Assembly (NCBI GenBank): GCA_964608945.1
Contig: CAZSQB010000034.1
Location: forward strand, 1-10,698
Source of the DNA: CAYWEP01 sp964608945
GTDB lineage: Bacteria; Patescibacteriota; Microgenomatia; Levybacterales; UBA12049
DNA: 10,698 nucleotides
Reading direction: 5' to 3'
The translations under genes were made by a program, and so were the position numbers. This document shows positions 1-6,010 of this stretch, in pieces. Numbering within the stretch: the first letter of the stretch is position 1; every line of letters begins with the position of its first letter. The notes beneath the pieces are model-generated. The model searched no databases. It was not told the origin of the DNA and saw nothing but the letters and a program-made list of their open reading frames with translations.

Positions 1-95
1 AGCCACTTAGTATTGTTACTTTTGATGCTTCTACTCAAAATCCCACTCCTCCGACCGGTGGGTTTCGTGCGGCCGGAATAGTAGTCGCAAGATAA
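1..95 (+). CDS. 3' end of an unidentified gene (partial)
   Basis: Frame 3 is open from the left edge to a TAA at 93-95 and gives 30 residues, PLSIVTFDASTQNP followed by TPPTGGFRAAGIVVAR. The composition (alternating small, polar and hydrophobic residues) looks like a real protein C-terminus with a Pro/Thr-rich turn and a final beta strand. One other plus frame stops by base 10. Frame 1 also stays open to a TAG near 79, but as a Leu-rich, less protein-like string. The gene converges on the hydrolase gene that follows, with 36 nt between the stop codons and a weak terminator-like hairpin in the gap. The fragment is too short to name. A cell-surface or pilin-like protein is conceivable from the composition but not supported by any motif. 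Confidence 0.5.
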   Translation, partial: PLSIVTFDASTQNPTPPTGGFRAAGIVVAR

Positions 96-116
96 ACCCC
101 TACCTATTAGTCCTTG

Positions 117-148
117 TTTGCCTTCATGTATTTAAGGTAAATATTTTT
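117..148 (+). terminator. possible intrinsic terminator of the left-edge gene
   Basis: TTTGCCTT (117-124) pairs with AAGGTAAA (134-141), eight pairs including one G-T, around a 9-nt loop, and is followed on the plus strand by TATTTTT. It lies 22 nt after the TAA of the left-edge gene. The stem is AT-rich and weak, and it overlaps the stop codon of the convergent hydrolase gene. Confidence 0.35.
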
Positions 149-1205
149 GAAAAAAAGAAACAGTCTCTTGCATTGCTTCGTTAAAACTTACACCAGATAT
201 ATTGTGGCCGCCGAAGGGATACTCATGCAGTTCATGCGGGACCGAAGTTTTATCAAGCAGCTCGATCAAATCCCGACTGTAGCCGATATTGACTACGTCG
301 TCATCGATTGCGTGGTTGATTTGGATCGCACCTTCCAGATCTGACAGATAATTGGTCGGAGCTACTTGTTGCCAAAAAACACTTTGCGCGCTTGGGCTGC
401 CGTATTTGTCAAATAACTCCTGTCGTCTTCGTATTCTTTGGGGCTTATTTGACGGCGGGCGATAACTATTGTCGTTGATGCCATACTTGCGTTGATCCTC
501 ATATGTATAAACAGCACCGGCCCAGATAACACTAGCCGGAATATCGGGGCGTGCTGCCATACTTCGCAATACGACATTACCTGCCATGCTGTGTCCCCAC
601 AACCCTATCTTGCCTGGATCAACCCTTCGACTACGCTCTGGGTCAACAAAATCGGATGATTGGAGCGCTGCACGAGCATTGAGTGTATCGATAATATAGT
701 CTGCGCTATAATACCCGCCACCTGCCTCCCCTTCTGATTGTGCATGTCCACGTAGGTCAATTTTGAAAACCACAAAACCATTGCTCGCGAGGTAGTCAAT
801 ATACGATGTGTAGTTTTCAAGCGTTTGATACTGGGTCGGCTGGATATAGCCGTGAATAAAAACGATAGCAGGGAAACCACCAGGTGGTTGCTCAATCGTA
901 GGCACCAGTAACAAGCCGTTTACCTGATATCCATCCGAATCATAACTTGCGAGATAACTCAGGTAACTTCCGTTCTCAGAAACCAACGACAAATCACCCA
1001 AACTGCTTTTATATTCCCTATTCCGCAAGTAGGGAATAGTCAACTCCTGGAAGGGAAACGGCGTCGGAGTTACTACACCAGGTATTGAAGCTACCAAGGA
1101 AGCATTTCCAATCTTGCCACCTCTCACAAAGTAAAGAATAAAGGGAATGCTCAATGTTACCAGTGCGATCACAATTGCCAGCCAGAGTTTTTTTCGATTA
1201 TGCAT
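132..1205 (-). CDS. membrane-anchored alpha/beta hydrolase (S9/dienelactone-hydrolase-like)
   Basis: Serine hydrolase of the alpha/beta fold, probably an esterase or peptidase acting outside the membrane; the substrate is unknown. Numbered from the ATG at 1205 (357 aa), an N-terminal uncleaved anchor (about residues 7-27, after NRKK) is followed by a linker and the catalytic domain. Visible are the oxyanion segment FIHGY (about 116-120), the nucleophile elbow GHSMAG with Ser206, an acidic Asp cluster in HAIDDDVVN (301-303) and the catalytic His in FGGHN (His334). Residues 187-197 read VDPERSRRVDP, an in-frame repeat insertion just before the nucleophile strand (separate entry). The reading frame continues upstream into the MFS gene, but that extension is a shadow. 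A start at 1265 would add 20 residues and sits 18 nt after a TATAAT, so it is a real alternative. The gene follows the MFS gene by 113 nt on the same strand. Confidence 0.85.
   Translation of the reverse strand: MHNRKKLWLAIVIALVTLSIPFILYFVRGGKIGNASLVASIPGVVTPTPFPFQELTIPYLRNREYKSSLGDLSLVSENGSYLSYLASYDSDGYQVNGLLLVPTIEQPPGGFPAIVFIHGYIQPTQYQTLENYTSYIDYLASNGFVVFKIDLRGHAQSEGEAGGGYYSADYIIDTLNARAALQSSDFVDPERSRRVDPGKIGLWGHSMAGNVVLRSMAARPDIPASVIWAGAVYTYEDQRKYGINDNSYRPPSNKPQRIRRRQELFDKYGSPSAQSVFWQQVAPTNYLSDLEGAIQINHAIDDDVVNIGYSRDLIELLDKTSVPHELHEYPFGGHNISGVSFNEAMQETVSFFQKYLP
615..647. repeat. 24-nt in-frame repeat insertion in the hydrolase
   Basis: TGGATCAAC (615-623) and TGGGTCAAC (639-647) are imperfect 9-nt direct repeats 24 nt apart. 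They bracket CCTTCGACTACGCTC, the core of a short imperfect palindrome with CCC and GGG ends. On the coding strand it reads VDP-ERSRR-VDP. Removing 24 nt leaves FVDPGKIGLWGHS, the usual spacing before an alpha/beta-hydrolase nucleophile elbow. Similar TTCGACTACGCTC elements and their ERSRR translation recur in CPR genomes, from memory. Copy number in this genome is unknown. Confidence 0.65.
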
Positions 1206-1208
1206 AGC

Positions 1209-1238
1209 GAAAACCTGGCTTTGAGGCAAGAGGTTTTC
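1209..1238. repeat. inverted repeat just upstream of the hydrolase start
   Basis: GAAAACCT (1209-1216) and AGGTTTTC (1231-1238) are perfect 8-bp arms around 14 nt. In the hydrolase mRNA the hairpin would end 3 nt before the ATG at 1205 and could mask it. If translation starts at 1265 the arms are coding and the hairpin has less meaning. There is no U-run, so it is not an obvious terminator. Confidence 0.45.
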
Positions 1239-1283
1239 TTGCCGGTTATCTATTACTTCAGGCATTTTCTTCGACAAGACTCT

Positions 1284-1289
1284 ATTATA
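1284..1289 (-). promoter_or_regulatory. candidate -10 box for the hydrolase
   Basis: TATAAT lies on the minus strand in the gap after the MFS gene, 18 nt before the alternative ATG at 1265 and 78 nt before the ATG at 1205. The hexamer 17 nt further upstream, TTATCT, is a poor -35, so only the -10 is convincing. It suggests the hydrolase can be transcribed separately from the transporter. Confidence 0.4.
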
Positions 1290-1318
1290 TGGAATTTTCC
1301 CATCAGAGATAAACTCTG

Positions 1319-2464
1319 TTATTTTTCCCTCACAAAGACAAGTAGTGCTGTTGAAACAACAGTTAAGGCAAAGGAGAAATAAAACGGCGCAAGCGGGTTG
1401 ATGGTATCCCACAATAATCCCGCTATTAATGATGCAGGGAGCGCGACCAACCCTATCACCATCTGAAATGCGCCGATTATTGATGCGACGTACTCTTTCG
1501 GCGCAAGCTCAGCAACCAAAGTCTTTTGCACCGGCTCAAGCGCCCCCTTATGCAAACCGTAGAAGATAAAAGCAATAATGATTGCTATGCTGCTTTGGAA
1601 AAAGATGAACAGACTAAGAACAATGGCCCAGAAGGCATAGGAAATATACAACACATTTTTCCTGCCAATTTTATCTGCCAATTGTCCGAATGGTACAGAT
1701 ACAAGTGCCGCAGCAAGCGTAAAGATAAGGTACAAGACGGGTACTTGGTAGTTTGAAAAACCGAATTTGTTGGCAAAAAGCAGCAAAAATGAATAGCTGA
1801 AAGAGCCAAACGCGAATAGTGCGCTTCCGATTGTTAGTATTCGAAGGTTATTATTGAAGTCCTTGAACCGTATACCGCGGAATAGCTTGGTGTGATCAGG
1901 TTTGTCTTCCTTGATAAACAAGATAAGTAAAAGCGCGGCTACGCCTGATGGGATTGCAGCAAGGAAAAAGAGATTTGTGAAACCAAGTCTCTGCAAAAAT
2001 AGAATAGCAATACCGATGCCAACGACTGCGCCGAAATTATCCATGCTTCTTAGGATCCCGAATCGCTTCCCCCTGTTCTCCCGGGTTGAGATATCAGACA
2101 GTATGGCATCGCGCGGCGCACTACGTATTTTTCCCGATCGATCAAGAAGCCTGAAGGGAATAAGCCACTGCCAGCTCGGTGAGAGCGCATACCCGACCCG
2201 GGCTATCCCACCAAACAAATATCCTGTCCAAACAAAAATTTTTCTTTTTCGGATTCTATCTGAAATGTAGCCACCAACCGCACCGGAAATAGATACGATC
2301 GCATCGCCTAATCCATCTATCAAACCCAAAACCGCCATATTGGCGCCGAGTACCTGCGTGACAAAAAGCGGCCAGACCGAAAAAACCATATCCGACCCGA
2401 CGTCATGCAGAAATGACGCTAAGGATAAAACGCCTAGAATCTTCCGATCTCTCCGCTTTTCCAT
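1319..2464 (-). CDS. MFS transporter, 12 membrane segments
   Basis: Secondary transporter of the major facilitator superfamily in the inner membrane, 381 aa and slightly short for the family. The motif-A loop between segments 2 and 3 reads GGYISDRIRKRK, and the matching loop in the second half reads GQLADKIGRKN, so both six-segment halves are present. After segment 4 the string DRSGKIRSAPRDAIL matches a subgroup usually annotated as multidrug or generic MFS proteins; the substrate cannot be read from sequence. The ATG at 2464 has no Shine-Dalgarno; a TACAAT 13 nt upstream may be the -10. It is divergent from the gene at 2590 across 125 nt, and the hydrolase follows on the same strand, so an exporter plus exported hydrolase pairing is possible but unproved. 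Confidence 0.9.
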   Translation of the reverse strand: MEKRRDRKILGVLSLASFLHDVGSDMVFSVWPLFVTQVLGANMAVLGLIDGLGDAIVSISGAVGGYISDRIRKRKIFVWTGYLFGGIARVGYALSPSWQWLIPFRLLDRSGKIRSAPRDAILSDISTRENRGKRFGILRSMDNFGAVVGIGIAILFLQRLGFTNLFFLAAIPSGVAALLLILFIKEDKPDHTKLFRGIRFKDFNNNLRILTIGSALFAFGSFSYSFLLLFANKFGFSNYQVPVLYLIFTLAAALVSVPFGQLADKIGRKNVLYISYAFWAIVLSLFIFFQSSIAIIIAFIFYGLHKGALEPVQKTLVAELAPKEYVASIIGAFQMVIGLVALPASLIAGLLWDTINPLAPFYFSFALTVVSTALLVFVREK

Positions 2465-2589
2465 AGATGCTTTTTTTATTGTATCAAGAAGGAAGCAAAA
2501 CCGTGAGGTTATGCATGGAACGCAAAACGAGCTTTAAAATGGCGGAGGGGTAATTCTCTACCGTATGTTACCTGAATCTTTGGGATATC

Positions 2590-3069
2590 GTGTCATGCGT
2601 TGTCCATGTCGGTAATCCGCTTCGCAGGATCACCCAGCTTCTTGAAGAAATAAAAAAGCAAAAAGCATTTTCATTTACCCTCAAGGGGTCGCTTGGTGTT
2701 ATGGGTGTGGTGCTTGCGTTCTCAGTAGTCGGAATTCTTGGAGGGTCAAAGATGCTTTGCGATAAAGGAACGCAGTCACAGATAGGAAGAGTGCAAGTCC
2801 TGACAGTTGAGGCGGAATCGATTTCGTTATGGAGAAATATCAAAGATCGAATCGACTATGCGCTGTATCGCAAGCTCCCGCCAGAACCCGACAGGAGAGT
2901 GATACTTATTAAAAACGATAGAAGCACGCTTCAGCTACTAGGGAGAGAACGAATAGTGAATAATTTTGATGGGCAGGAAGTTGTGGCTACAGGAAAATAC
3001 GACTCTTGCTCACGCGTCCTCAAACTCATCTCCCCAGACGCAATTGAATCAAATTTCGTTAGTAGTTAA
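2590..3069 (+). CDS. single-pass membrane protein with a small C-terminal domain, unknown function
   Basis: I do not recognise this protein. The 159-residue frame has a charged N-terminus, one hydrophobic segment at about 33-53, a linker, then a beta-rich region ending in GQEVVATGKYDSCSRVLKL (about 128-146). The VxATGKY pattern with alternating strands resembles a small OB-fold domain, which is only a shape guess. The soluble part should face outside by the positive-inside rule. The start is uncertain: the frame is open from 2554 but has no ATG, and GTG at 2590 lacks a Shine-Dalgarno. GGAGGGG at 2544-2550 points instead to ATG 2565, which is in another frame and closes after 16 codons. A frameshift or an atypical start is possible. 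It is divergent from the MFS gene. Confidence 0.65.
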   Translation: MSCVVHVGNPLRRITQLLEEIKKQKAFSFTLKGSLGVMGVVLAFSVVGILGGSKMLCDKGTQSQIGRVQVLTVEAESISLWRNIKDRIDYALYRKLPPEPDRRVILIKNDRSTLQLLGRERIVNNFDGQEVVATGKYDSCSRVLKLISPDAIESNFVSS

Positions 3070-3143
3070 AGGGCTAGGATGCCAGTATAGTGAGGGGGTT
3101 AGGTATTTTGTCCTTACAGATAACCTTACCTCTAAACGATACC

Positions 3144-3177
3144 GGCTTCGCCCTGTACCATCTGGTACGGGGCTTCG
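3144..3177. repeat. palindrome flanked by GGCTTCG direct repeats between convergent genes
   Basis: CCCTGTACCA (3151-3160) and TGGTACGGGG (3163-3172) are 10-nt arms with one T-G pair around a 2-nt centre. GGCTTCG occurs on both sides, at 3144-3150 and 3171-3177. The element lies 75 nt past the stop of the plus-strand gene and 41 nt before the stop of DUF1761, so it separates convergent genes. No T-run follows on either strand. It could be a mobile palindromic repeat or a barrier that ends transcripts by structure alone. Confidence 0.6.
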
Positions 3178-3217
3178 TTACCCGACTAACGCTAAACCAA
3201 TCGCCTAGCTCAACGGA

Positions 3218-3643
3218 TTACCCCATCAACCCAAGCACGATTCCCATCGCAAGGACTGCTACCAGCTGATAACCAGTATTGATACCAAATAAGCTCCACT
3301 TTTTTCCGCCAAATAAAACATCTGTAGCCTGCACTGGCATGATAAAACCTAACCACATCCAAAAAGCTGATGACAATCCGGTCGCAAGTCTTGAGTAATG
3401 GAAAAAATTCTCAGACATTGCCATGACATGTGTTAAGACATACGCTGTCAAAAGTGCCAAAACAAAACTTACCGCGTACGTCTTCATCATCTCTTTTTGC
3501 GCTTCTTTCATTTTCTCTTGCGTCAATCCCATGAGTCTCATCCATTGTTTGCCAAAAAGCATTGGAGAATACCATACAAAACCAACTACCATTGCAGCAA
3601 CTGCTGCTAATAACACTGCTACATAATTCACTGGAATATTCAT
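3218..3643 (-). CDS. DUF1761 family membrane protein
   Basis: Small integral membrane protein of the DUF1761 family, 141 aa, full length for the family; its function is not known. Four hydrophobic segments are visible, near residues 5-27, 52-74, 83-105 and 119-140. The family hallmark is near the N-terminus: VAAMVVGFVWYSPMLFGKQW, an aromatic WYSP turn followed by a basic, Met-rich loop (WMRLMGLTQEKM). The ATG at 3643 has a strong extended Shine-Dalgarno, GGGGGTGAG, six bases upstream. The gene stands alone: 230 nt separate it from the phosphoribosyltransferase gene, and it converges on the gene to its left. Confidence 0.88.
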   Translation of the reverse strand: MNIPVNYVAVLLAAVAAMVVGFVWYSPMLFGKQWMRLMGLTQEKMKEAQKEMMKTYAVSFVLALLTAYVLTHVMAMSENFFHYSRLATGLSSAFWMWLGFIMPVQATDVLFGGKKWSLFGINTGYQLVAVLAMGIVLGLMG

Positions 3644-3649
3644 TATTGT

Positions 3650-3658
3650 CTCACCCCC
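3650..3658 (-). promoter_or_regulatory. extended Shine-Dalgarno of the DUF1761 gene
   Basis: On the minus strand GGGGGTGAG is followed by ACAATA and the ATG. It pairs well with a 16S tail of the type TCACCTCC. The same nine bases precede the SRPBCC gene at 6836-6844. Confidence 0.75.
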
Positions 3659-3692
3659 TCTCTATCCTTTGTCTCTCTTGTCCCTTTTGCTT

Positions 3693-3774
3693 ACCCTGAG
3701 CTCTTCGAGTATGAGCCCGTTTGAGTTCTCTCAGGGTCTGAGTTTAATCGAAGACCTGAGGGCTCATCCCTCAG
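3693..3774. repeat. interleaved inverted repeats in the intergenic region
   Basis: Three perfect inverted pairs interlock: ACCCTGAG 3693-3700 with CTCAGGGT 3730-3737; ATGAGCCC 3711-3718 with GGGCTCAT 3760-3767; and CTGAGGG 3756-3762 with CCCTCAG 3768-3774. The first and second pairs cross, and the third competes with the second for bases 3760-3762. The whole lies in the 230-nt gap (3644-3873), which holds no credible gene, and would be in any long DUF1761 leader. TTCGA and CTGAG words link it to the TTCGAC-type repeats elsewhere in the window. It may be several repeat copies inserted into each other. Confidence 0.55.
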
Positions 3775-3841
3775 AATCGAATGACTTGTCGAATGGGTCT
3801 CCTCTGTCTCTTTGAAACGAGCTCTACCATTTGTAGTATAT

Positions 3842-3859
3842 CACTAATAATAATTAGTG
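3842..3859. repeat. small dyad downstream of the phosphoribosyltransferase gene
   Basis: CACTAAT (3842-3848) and ATTAGTG (3853-3859) are perfect 7-bp arms around AATA, 14 nt past the stop of the phosphoribosyltransferase gene. No U-run follows on the minus strand, so it is a poor terminator. A minus-strand TATACT lies next to it (about 3836-3841), so it could instead be an operator for the DUF1761 promoter. Confidence 0.35.
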
Positions 3860-3873
3860 CATCAAAGACAAAA

Positions 3874-4722
3874 TTACTGAAGCATTGCTTCAAGAAAAGA
3901 AAGTCGCTCGCTATTTTCTAGGTTTCCAAAATACAGTTTCCCCGCAGCAATCAACTTTGCTACAGCACCAGGGCTAAGCTGCTCAATTATTTCTTCAAAA
4001 TCTAGTTGTCCTGCTGAAAAAATATTAAGTAACGCAAATCTATTTATTATTACAGCCTCTTTGTTAAGTATATCTGCAATTTCTGCCAACGAACCCTCTT
4101 TCAGCAAGAAAGAGTTTGTATGTTCCTCTATAGCAGCATTTGGATAATGTAGCCTAAGAAGAGAGAATCCACTTACTGCTGCGGCCTGATGCACTCCATA
4201 TAAAAGTCCAGTCATATGGACCATAGTTACCCCTGTCATTATCATATCGTCAAGAAGCAATATCCTTTTGCCTTGTACGGATTTATCTGTGTCCAGATAA
4301 ACCTCGGCGGACTGCCTGGCCGCCATACGTCCCTCTTGAGTTGCTAACGCTGCGTAGATCGGTTGGACTCCGTGCGGCCTTCTCGCACGAGCATCTATTG
4401 ATGGAATCCCAAGATTAGCTCCAACTACCCGTCCAACACTATACACCGCTGGGGGAATACGACTATATGGTGGCGTTACGATTATCCATTCTTCAGGAGA
4501 CTGCGCAATTGCAACGCCATAATCTTCTACAATCACGGTGGCAAGCTCGTTACCAAATGCGACTGCATCCTCAGGTGAGCCATACTTATACCGTGAATAT
4601 CTTCTAATTAAATGTGTCGAGTCTGGATTAAACGTAGACTGGCTTATATGGTAAAGCGATATCCAAGGAGGTGTAGTGTCTAGCTGTCCTTCAACTGGTT
4701 CTCTTGTGTCTCTTTCTAACAT
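3874..4722 (-). CDS. phosphoribosyltransferase-domain protein
   Basis: Contains a type I phosphoribosyltransferase fold. The PRPP-binding loop reads RILLLDDMIMTGVT (about 153-166), with the DD pair at 158-159 and the turn for the phosphate. Before it come a strand-rich segment with IIVTPPYSRIP (80-90), placed like the early PRTase strand and loop, and an ARARRP stretch. The C-terminal 80 residues (about 200-282) are helical and acidic, rich in Glu, Ile and Leu, and look like an added domain with no catalytic motif I can name. The length of 282 exceeds a minimal PRTase. It could be a salvage enzyme or a PRTase-fold protein with another role; no purine or pyrimidine neighbour helps. The gene is monocistronic, and ATG 4722 has no ribosome-binding site but has a promoter close by. 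Confidence 0.75.
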   Translation of the reverse strand: MLERDTREPVEGQLDTTPPWISLYHISQSTFNPDSTHLIRRYSRYKYGSPEDAVAFGNELATVIVEDYGVAIAQSPEEWIIVTPPYSRIPPAVYSVGRVVGANLGIPSIDARARRPHGVQPIYAALATQEGRMAARQSAEVYLDTDKSVQGKRILLLDDMIMTGVTMVHMTGLLYGVHQAAAVSGFSLLRLHYPNAAIEEHTNSFLLKEGSLAEIADILNKEAVIINRFALLNIFSAGQLDFEEIIEQLSPGAVAKLIAAGKLYFGNLENSERLSFLEAMLQ

Positions 4723-4729
4723 ACTCGAA

Positions 4730-4759
4730 AATATCTAACGAGGAGCGATAATCTGTCAT
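4730..4759 (-). promoter_or_regulatory. promoter of the phosphoribosyltransferase gene
   Basis: Minus strand: ATGACA (4754-4759), an 18-nt spacer, GATATT (4730-4735), then 7 nt to the ATG at 4722. The -35 matches five of six consensus bases. The transcript would start at or next to the start codon. Confidence 0.45.
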
Positions 4760-4795
4760 CTTAAAACCTTGAAACCGCAGAGTCAAGAGGAAAAA

Positions 4796-5404
4796 TTATT
4801 GCTGTTCAGGGAACGAGAATTGATTGACTCCGACAACCGACGGGAGATTCTTAAGTATTGGTTTGAGCAAAACTGGTCGTATATATCCAAAGATCAAAAT
4901 AAGCATAATGAGGAAAAATATCACAGTGACGACAATAAAATCGATTGTCAATATGAGCGTACCTTTGACAAAGCCTTCTTTCTTCCGTGCCTTTCCCGTC
5001 TCATCGATTACAACAGTCCCTGAAAACTTATCGTGCCAGCCAACAGGATACCACGACAAAAAACTGATACTTTCAAGTGGTATCATCCGGCACAGTGTCC
5101 GGAGCAAGATAATGACAAAGGATGGACGAACGCCAGTCGCTGTCACGACTCTACTTTTACTGACAAATTTTCCCGGTGTTTTTTGAAAGAGTGTTTCAAA
5201 GAATATGTAGTAAGCAAACCAGAGAAAAACGCTAATAGCTATCCCCCTGATTCCGATTCCCAAAGTAGGAACGAACGCATAGATATGAGCGAAAAGCAAA
5301 ATCGTAATAATTGTTTGAATGTAATAATCAACAAGGTAATTAAGCGTTCGCTGGTGTTGTGAGGCAATAAGCGACAAGGTCACTTGCTTTCCGGTTTCTT
5401 CCAT
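4796..5404 (-). CDS. RDD family membrane protein
   Basis: RDD-domain membrane protein, 202 aa. Family features appear in order: an Arg and Asp in the first segment (QRTLNYLVDYYIQT, R19 and D26), hydrophobic segments at about 24-41 and 52-70, the TPGK loop (76-79), the amphipathic stretch with RTLCRMIPL (102-110), and the conserved acid in WHDKFSGTVVI (Asp125). The usual RDD domain ends near 133. The extra part here adds a long hydrophobic segment (149-175) and a short tail. Proposed roles of RDD proteins range from ion or solute transport to structural functions, so none is assigned. The ATG at 5404 is directly preceded by AAGGA, too close for a normal Shine-Dalgarno. The gene is 162 nt downstream of msrB and probably has its own promoter. 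Confidence 0.82.
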   Translation of the reverse strand: MEETGKQVTLSLIASQHQRTLNYLVDYYIQTIITILLFAHIYAFVPTLGIGIRGIAISVFLWFAYYIFFETLFQKTPGKFVSKSRVVTATGVRPSFVIILLRTLCRMIPLESISFLSWYPVGWHDKFSGTVVIDETGKARKKEGFVKGTLILTIDFIVVTVIFFLIMLILIFGYIRPVLLKPILKNLPSVVGVNQFSFPEQQ

Positions 5405-5405
5405 T

Positions 5406-5426
5406 CCTTAATCATGCCAGTTAAGG
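5406..5426. repeat. small dyad upstream of the RDD gene
   Basis: CCTTAA (5406-5411) and TTAAGG (5421-5426) are perfect 6-bp arms around 9 nt, ending one base before the RDD start codon. On the minus strand a weak TTGCAT, 18 nt, CATGAT array overlaps it and places the -10-like box 6 nt before the ATG. It may be an operator over a leaderless start, or chance. Confidence 0.3.
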
Positions 5427-5502
5427 ATAGGTTAATGCAACAATTTCCCTTTAAACCTGAGGCGGATGTCGTAGATGAAATTTGGTTTTATCGGGTGGAC
5501 CG

Positions 5503-5514
5503 TTATAATTATAA
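5503..5514. promoter_or_regulatory. palindromic TATAAT-containing AT box
   Basis: TTATAATTATAA is a perfect 12-bp palindrome and carries TATAAT on both strands (plus 5504-5509, minus 5508-5513). It lies in the 162-nt gap between msrB and the RDD gene, so it may be the -10 region of an RDD promoter with a leader of about 100 nt. No good -35 is seen on the minus strand at normal spacing. Confidence 0.3.
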
Positions 5515-5545
5515 TCTCACTTTCCAATACCCGGTGTTAAATAGC

Positions 5546-5565
5546 CCTGCCTGCCGGCAGGCAGG
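5546..5565. repeat. 20-bp perfect GC-rich palindrome one base past msrB
   Basis: CCTGCCTGCCGGCAGGCAGG reads the same on both strands. It begins one base beyond the msrB stop codon (5567-5569) and has no U-run after it on the minus strand. From memory, this exact word is one of the commonest dispersed repeats in CPR (Microgenomates and Parcubacteria) genomes. As RNA it would form a stable 3' hairpin for the msrB message. Confidence 0.8.
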
Positions 5566-5566
5566 T

Positions 5567-6007
5567 TCAAACCTCAGGTAGATTTTTTATCAGCCAAGGC
5601 TGATCGACCTTTGGCCGAAAATTGAGGCTGCAGGAGTTGATGCAATAACGAAAGCCTGTGGTCTCTTTCGGTCCATCATTGAAAAGATGCCCAAGGTGCG
5701 CACCGCAGTTTTTACAAACCACTTCTGTCCGGTTCATCCCATGAGTATTATCTTCCAATAATTCAATGTGCTTTTTGTTCACAGGGTTATCAAAGCTCGG
5801 CCAGCCAGTGCCTGAGTCAAATTTGGTATCTGATGCAAAAAGTGGCTGCCCGCACGCAGCACACTCGTACATGCCAGAATCGTGATTGTCAACATATTTT
5901 CCAGTAAACGGCGCCTCAGTCCCCTTCTCCCGCATGACGTGGTATTGCTCAGGCGTGAGCTTTTGCTTCCAATATTCATCGGGTTTATTTTTCATATCGT
6001 CATACAT
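5567..6007 (-). CDS. msrB: peptide-methionine (R)-S-oxide reductase MsrB
   Basis: Reduces the R isomer of methionine sulfoxide in oxidised proteins, using thioredoxin-type electrons in the cytoplasm. Full-length single-domain MsrB, 146 aa. The structural zinc ligands are CAAC (C49, C52) and CKNC (C98, C101). The substrate loop is DSGTGWPSF (64-72), and the catalytic cysteine is in RYCINS (C122), preceded by the conserved HLGHLFNDGP (104-113). The GTGWPSF loop has Thr where many MsrB carry the resolving Cys, so recycling must use another thiol; C126, four residues after the catalytic Cys, is an extra candidate. It starts 3 nt after the stop of the nucleotidyltransferase-like gene, so the two are co-transcribed and translation is probably coupled. 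ATG 6007 or ATG 5995 could be used; neither has a Shine-Dalgarno. Confidence 0.97.
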   Translation of the reverse strand: MYDDMKNKPDEYWKQKLTPEQYHVMREKGTEAPFTGKYVDNHDSGMYECAACGQPLFASDTKFDSGTGWPSFDNPVNKKHIELLEDNTHGMNRTEVVCKNCGAHLGHLFNDGPKETTGFRYCINSCSLNFRPKVDQPWLIKNLPEV

Positions 6008-6010
6008 AAT

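Noticed and set aside
1206..1412. N-terminal extension of the hydrolase frame into the MFS gene
   Set aside because: The extra residues are Cys-rich and opposite in character to a signal region, overlap MFS codons in another frame, and lie before a natural membrane anchor.
2966..3208. Plus-strand frame continuing across the 3144-3177 palindrome
   Set aside because: It overlaps the end of the membrane protein gene in another frame, and its tail is translated repeat.
4769..5362. Long plus-strand frames opposite the RDD gene
   Set aside because: They are antisense shadows. The minus-strand frame has a complete RDD domain, and the plus frames have no domain, promoter or ribosome-binding site.
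5384..5581. Plus-strand frame running across the 20-bp palindrome
   Set aside because: Its C-terminal residues (PACRQAG) are simply the palindrome translated. No ribosome-binding site or family match.
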